NCBI GenBank assembly: GCA_036877525.1
Contig: JAZGTH010000007.1
Coordinates: 13,971,501-14,035,500, forward strand
Source of the DNA: Chromobotia macracanthus
Taxonomy: Eukaryota; Chordata; Actinopteri; Cypriniformes; Botiidae
Direction of reading: 5' to 3'
DNA length: 64,000 nt
Under the pieces are notes generated by a model, which was given only the letters and a program-made list of their open reading frames with translations, had not been told where the DNA came from and ran no database searches. Position 1 is the first letter of the stretch. Each line of letters starts with the position of its first letter. A program made the position numbers and the translations under genes. Of this stretch, positions 43,601 through 49,600 are shown one piece after another.

Positions 43601-46600
43601 CGTGTGCACAGACTCAAACACACACGTGTGCACAGACTCAAACACACACGTGTGCACAGACTCAAACACACACTTGCACAGACTCAAACAAACACGTGCA
43701 CAAACTCAAACACACACGTGCACAGACTCAAACACACACGTGCACAGACTCAAACACACACGTGCACAGACTCAAACACACACATGTGCACAGACTCAAA
43801 CACACACGTGCACAGACTCAAACACACACTTGCACAGACTCAAACACACACGTGCACAGACTCAAACACACACTTGCACAGACTCAAACACACACTTGCA
43901 CAGACTCAAACACACGTGTGCACAGACTCAAACACACACTTGCACAGACTCAGATACATGTGAACAAACTCAAAAATTGATATGCACAGACTCAAACACA
44001 CACTTGCACAGACTCAAACACACACGTGTGCACAGACTCAAACACACGTGTGCACAGACTCCAACATTCATGTGCACAAACTCAAACATTCATGTGCACA
44101 AACTCAAACATTCATGTGCACAGACTTAAACAGGTGTACACACTCAAGACAGAGACAGATGCGCATACACATGCTTTACCAGTCAAATGTTTGGACCCAC
44201 CTACTCATTTCTTATTATTATTTTACATATTTTAGAATAATACCAGTGAAGTTAAAACTATGACAACACTAATGGAGGTGTTTACATTATATAGTGAGAA
44301 GTCAAGGCTGTTTAATATTTTAGTTTCTTCAATTGCCTTGATATCCTAAACAGTTTCTCTTAGCCAATTTTATGAAGAGCCAGCTGGAAAGTTTTAAACA
44401 GTGGCGAATGTGTTCCTATGATTACTGACCACTTTTTGTCTACTTTTCCTCCACTATCCTCTCCAAATGTGTTAGTTTTGAAAAGAGATTTGTGCAACTT
44501 TGTTAACAAAATTTCAGGGTTTTAAGTATAAGGCCTAAAATGTTTATGAAGAAAGATCATGAAAACATTTCACTCAAGAGCCTCGGAATGTTTCACTGGT
44601 AGTACAACCACTACATACAAATATACACATGCCTAATGTACACATGTACACTTTATACAATATACAAATAAATATAGAGCTAACCCTTCTGACCTGATGT
44701 GCTTCTGCTGTTCTTCTCAGCCCAGTTGTAAAGTGGCACTGTTCCTGTCTAATTACTGCATCCTGGCCAATTACAGCTGGTTGCTGGTGGAAGGCCATTA
44801 TCTGCACAGCCTCATTAACCTCTCTGTGCATTCACAGAAAAAACGCCTACACTGGTACATCCTGCTTGGCTGGGGTACGTATTTCTTTCTCTCTCACAGG
44901 CTATATATCAGTCTGTTGTTTACGGATGTAAACAAACCCAAATGGATAACCAACCCATTTTGGTTGAACTTTCTTGTGCTCAACGGCAGTCACTTTAGCT
45001 TTTAAGCACACAGAAATTATTTTAGACTCCACAATGAATATGGGAAACAGGGCTTGCTAGGCTTCTGTTATGTATAAATAATAAATAAACTAGACAGGTA
45101 CATTTCATAAAGGAAATGTGAGTGGTGCTTGTGGTGGCAAAATATGGCAGAATATTTACAATGTTAACATGTTTTAACATAATGCTAACATGTTTTAGTA
45201 TGATATTAGCATGATGCTAGTATAATTTAGCATGATGTTAGCATGTTGTAAAAGCTGAGATATTGCTTATTTATTTCATTACAGGGTTGCTAGGGTACCG
45301 TAAATGGTTGCTAGGATGTAGCTAGGCAGTTAACAGGGTAAAATTAATAGACGAATATGTGTCTGAATCAAAATAGCTGGTGCTGATGTTCTGGTGCTGA
45401 AATATGGCTAATTCATGTTGGTTACTAGGGTGCTGTAAATGGTTCCTAGAGAATGGCTGGACAGTTACCATAGTGATAATTAAAGACTACTTGCCAGTTG
45501 TGTCAAAAGAGGCCACATTCTAGCAACCATTTAGAGCACCTCATAACATTACAAGTAAGCTATGTTTTAGTATATCTATCCTGTTAAGTCATGTTGGCAT
45601 CATGTTAATTCATGTTGATACATGTTAAATCCTAGTAGCATCATGCTAGCTTCACACTAACACATGTTGGAATCATATCTAATCATGTTAAAACATGTTA
45701 ACATTGTTGGAACTTTCTGACCTGAGTTTTGCTATGGTAAACACTATTCACATTTTCTTCAGAAAAATTTCTTCAGAAAATGTACCTATCTAGTTATTAT
45801 TATTATTGTTTCTCTGCCTTAAAACTGTGTGGGCATCAAAGACCATAAATTGCAGAGAGACCAAACTTGGTGGGATTGTCAGAAATCCCACCCACTTCTC
45901 AGGTACATCCACACATGTCTATCAGACACGAGATGGCACTGTAATAAGCTATTACACTGTAATAAGCATATATCTCTGCAACTAATTTCATTTCTGTCTA
46001 TACATTTTTTTGGCCATTTTGAATTTTCCAAAAAATGTACTTTTTCAAATGGCTCCTAGATTTGTTTGTGCAATTTCATCGAAACTTGACCCTCTCTTGT
46101 GTATTTTGGTTAAACGTTCAGCAGATATTTGTCTGGACTTAGCAAATACTTTTATATAATGAATAATCTTTTTGAATAATGAATAATATTTTAAATCATA
46201 ACTGCTTCACTCCTTATTATACGTCTTATTGAAGAAATTATAACAAAAAATTATACTAAGTTACTTAATGTTTTCTCCTATTTCAGTCTTTTTTTAAACT
46301 TACAATCTCAAGGCAGTTACACAACCTACAGACATTTTATTTTCTTAAAATGTAAATTAGGAAACTGAAAATGGTAATTAAAAAACATTTTAAGTCTAAC
46401 ACTGCCATCAGTGTTTCAGGTAATAGAAATTAACTTATGAAGCCATGATACACTGACAATGTCTCCTGAATTGTATAATAAGTCATTTGTGTTCCCTTTT
46501 AGATATGTTTCTAATGACAATAAAGCTACAGCATTATGCTAGAAAAGTCACCATCTCATCACTGGCCTATTCCAATTTTTTTCCAAACCTGCTTAGACCC

Positions 46601-49600
46601 AATAAGTGCGGCTTGCATATTTATGGCTTCTTTTTATCTGTTTATCAGTTCTCATCCAGAAAATAACCCATAAAATCATTCCTGTTCCCACAGGGATCCC
46701 AATGATCATCATTATTAGCTGGAGTTTGGCCAAATACCTGCACCAGAATGAAGGGTGCGTTCACACACATCCAGAAATCTGATTCAAATACAGCATGCTG
46801 CTCTGGTTCTTTGCACTTTCTAAGATGTGCTACTTTTAGAACAGCCTTTCTGGCATATGTAAAATAGCATGTTTGTATATATTGAAATTAAACAGTTTAA
46901 CATATTGAATATGTAATTTAACAGGTTACCAATTTTTAGATCAGAATTGTAAGGTAAACAGGTCAGGGGTACAACAATGCTCCTGTTCCCTATGTGGACA
47001 AAAGGCGTAAATGGATGTAAATGTTCTGACAGATGAAACATGAGGCCAATAAAGTAAATTTAACAGGCTTATACTAGTGTGATGGTGCATAGAGTTCACT
47101 GTGTTGTCAGATGCTGGGAGACAAGAGACCATGGATGGATATGGTGGATACTTCGAGTTCCAGTCATCATTTTTATTACAGTAAGCAAACCTTTTACAAA
47201 CCTCTTAAATATTCCCACAGATTTTTTATAGCCAAGTGGCCCTGCCTAAAATATATTTGCCTGCTTTTTACATTATTAATTATACATTATGGTATATAAT
47301 TATTAATGCCTATAAATGTTTAATTTTTTCGAAAGCTGTAATAGTATTTGTGATATCTCAGTGGAATTATGTTGCAGGTAAACATGCTGTTTTTCCTCAG
47401 TATTATTCGGACATTAGTGGGGAAACTGAAAGCTGCAGACATGCATGGAAATGAGTTTAAACATCACAGGTGAGAATCTAGCACAGAGGAGTTTAAAGGT
47501 CCAGTGTTAGGGATCTAGCTGAAATGATCCATGTTTTCTTGCTATATTCAGCCAAACAGTAGCAGTGTTGTGCCAATGTGAACAAAAGCTACATTACTGT
47601 AAATAATATCCCAATGTATTAAGCATGCAAGTAATAATATGCAAGTAATAATAATATGCTCCAAACTTGTCCTCTCTGTTATTCTACTGAATTTCTACTG
47701 AATGAGAACTTTTTCTCATGTGTAGCATTGGAATTTCAAACAGTATATATAAAGTAAAAATAATTAGTTCAAGTTCCTGCATTACTATATAGTCATATAG
47801 TTCCTGCATTACTATATACTCCCTGAGTTTTTCTACTAATGTCTTGTTGTTGTATTTAATGTGTCAGAACAAGGCACAAACAGTGAGAGTTTATTAACAG
47901 TTTTTAGGGCAAAACACAAGACAGAATAAACACAAGACGCATGACAGACAACCACCCCAAACATGGTGGTAGCTTAAGCCACATGACAGCCAGACTCAGG
48001 ACTCTGGTGAAGTGAAAGTGAAAGTGACATATAGTGACAGATATGGTAACTCATACCCGAAATGTGACCTCTGCATTTAACCCATCACTGTGAGGAGTGA
48101 ACACACACTGCAAGCCGTGAACACACACACACACACACACAGAGCAGTGGGCAGCACACTACTGCGCCCGGGGAGCAATTGGGGGTTAGGTGTCTTGCTC
48201 AAGGGCACTTCAGTTGCTACCTGCCAGCGCTGGAATCAAACCAGAAACTTTCTGATCACAAGCCTGACTCACTTACCAGTAGGTCACAACTGATTTATTA
48301 TGACCACAGAGCTAACTTACAAGAGGTTACTTGGAGTGGCAGGTCTTTGGTGAAAAGCTGTAACCTTTGACCAAGACATACTGAGGAGCAGGAGTCCAGG
48401 GTTGGTCAGCCACTACTTTGGTCCATCTATTAGCCCGGGCCAATACCTCCTTAGCTCTCCTTCAGGTGCAATGAGACCACCGGACAAAAGCCAAGCTAGA
48501 TAAAATTGCAGCTTCAGGTTCCTGTGCAGGAAACAAAGGGGGTTAAAAACAAGAGAAATTGAAATAGGGATATATCAGTGGATGAGACCGGGAGTTCTGG
48601 GCTTACACACAACCACTGCTAACTCCACAGCCAAACAGCTCAGATTATGGGATGCCAGGCAGCGGAAAGTCTATTCCAAATCCTGGTTTGCAAGCTCAGA
48701 CTTCGGCCATGCCTAATTCAACATCAGAGGCATCCATCTCTACAATGACGATCAGGATCAGTAGATCTCCAGGGGCTCAGTGATGGGGGGTAGGGAGCTT
48801 GGTGTAGGGCAGCTGAGGTGTGATTAAACACAGAGCAGGGAGGTGGCAGCACAGCTGAGGAGGGAAATCATAAGACGCTGGTGAGTGAGAGAAAGCCAAT
48901 GTCTGGAAAAGACCAGGACACACCAGGCCAGAAGGTCCATTTATGGGGCAAAGAAAAAGAAGTCAAAGAGCCTAAATGAGACATGGCATGACAAGGTCAA
49001 AAGCTAGACTGCTCTAGCTAGAATTCTCAACATTGTTCTGACAGAGGACCGCAAACAAGGGGAGATCAAAACTGGATTGATCACAGTAAAAACATAGTGC
49101 AGATTTATTTCAGTATGTGATTTCATTAAAATTTAGACAACATCATTTAAACCATTATATTTTATATATTTACATTTACTTTAGTCAATTAGCAGATGCT
49201 TTTATCCAAACGACTTACAAAGGACGAGAGCATTGAACATTTTTGCCTTGTGAATCAACAAACCAAGTCTACAAAGCAACATTTAAAAGCAGATATTGTA
49301 TTCTACTACTAGAGACAAGATGAACTAGAGACAAGAAATATATATTTTTAATGAGGATAGAATAGAGCATTAGGGATTTGTCAGGTGTTTGTGAAACAGG
49401 TGTGTTTTGAGTTTTTTAAAGGTTGTGATGGTCTCAGCGGATCGGGTGGAGGCTGGGAGTTGATTCCACCACAAAAGAACAGCGAATATAAAAGTTTAAC
49501 AGATTGATTTGGTGACTCGTGGTGGGGGAACAATCAGATGTCGCTCATTGACTGACCGTAGCTGGCGGGAGGGGACATATGTCTGGAGGAGTGAGTTGAG

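Larger units (their letters stand above)
28420..43983 (+). repeat. Higher-order marker units (GATACATG(T/C)GAACAAAC type) within the satellite
   Basis: A diverged double unit reading GATACATG(T/C)GAACAAACT and then CAAACATTGATATGCACAG occurs about 17 times. Starts lie near 28,420, 28,588, 30,212, 30,588, 32,086, 32,172, 35,578, 35,666, 36,916, 37,002, 37,680, 37,768, 39,242, 39,333, 41,888, 41,976 and 43,952. From 32 kb on it comes in pairs about 87 bp apart (TGCGAAC first, TGTGAAC second). The pairs delimit multi-unit blocks of about 0.76, 1.34, 1.56, 2.65 and 3.49 kb, showing segmental duplication inside the array. Confidence 0.85.
22910..44145 (+). repeat. 21.2-kb satellite array in sctr intron 6
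   Basis: An estimated 900 or more tandem units of mostly 22 or 24 bp are built as GCACAGACTCAAACACA plus a variable core (CATGTG, CGTGTG, CTTG, CATATG, CGTG). The 24-bp units have no stop in any of the three forward frames and few in reverse. This explains very long spurious frames such as CTDSNTHM/AQTQTHTC/HRLKHTHV repeats. The array is not coding: codon content merely mirrors the repeat, frames overlap on both strands, and it lies between two receptor exons in matching phase. Higher-order markers, a disturbed block and one interruption are listed separately. Confidence 0.97.

Noticed and set aside
22984..44129. Very long open frames (up to 1,700 codons) of His/Thr/Cys/Asp-rich repeats on the plus strand and Cys/Val/Phe/Glu/Ser-rich ones on the minus strand
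   Set aside because: They arise because the predominant 24-bp unit is a multiple of three and has no stop codon. All frames are open over the same DNA, there is no start context or splice structure, and the region is inside sctr intron 6.
22910..44145. CRISPR-like array (regular short repeats)
   Set aside because: Units are contiguous with no unique spacers, and the context is a vertebrate intron with no cas genes.
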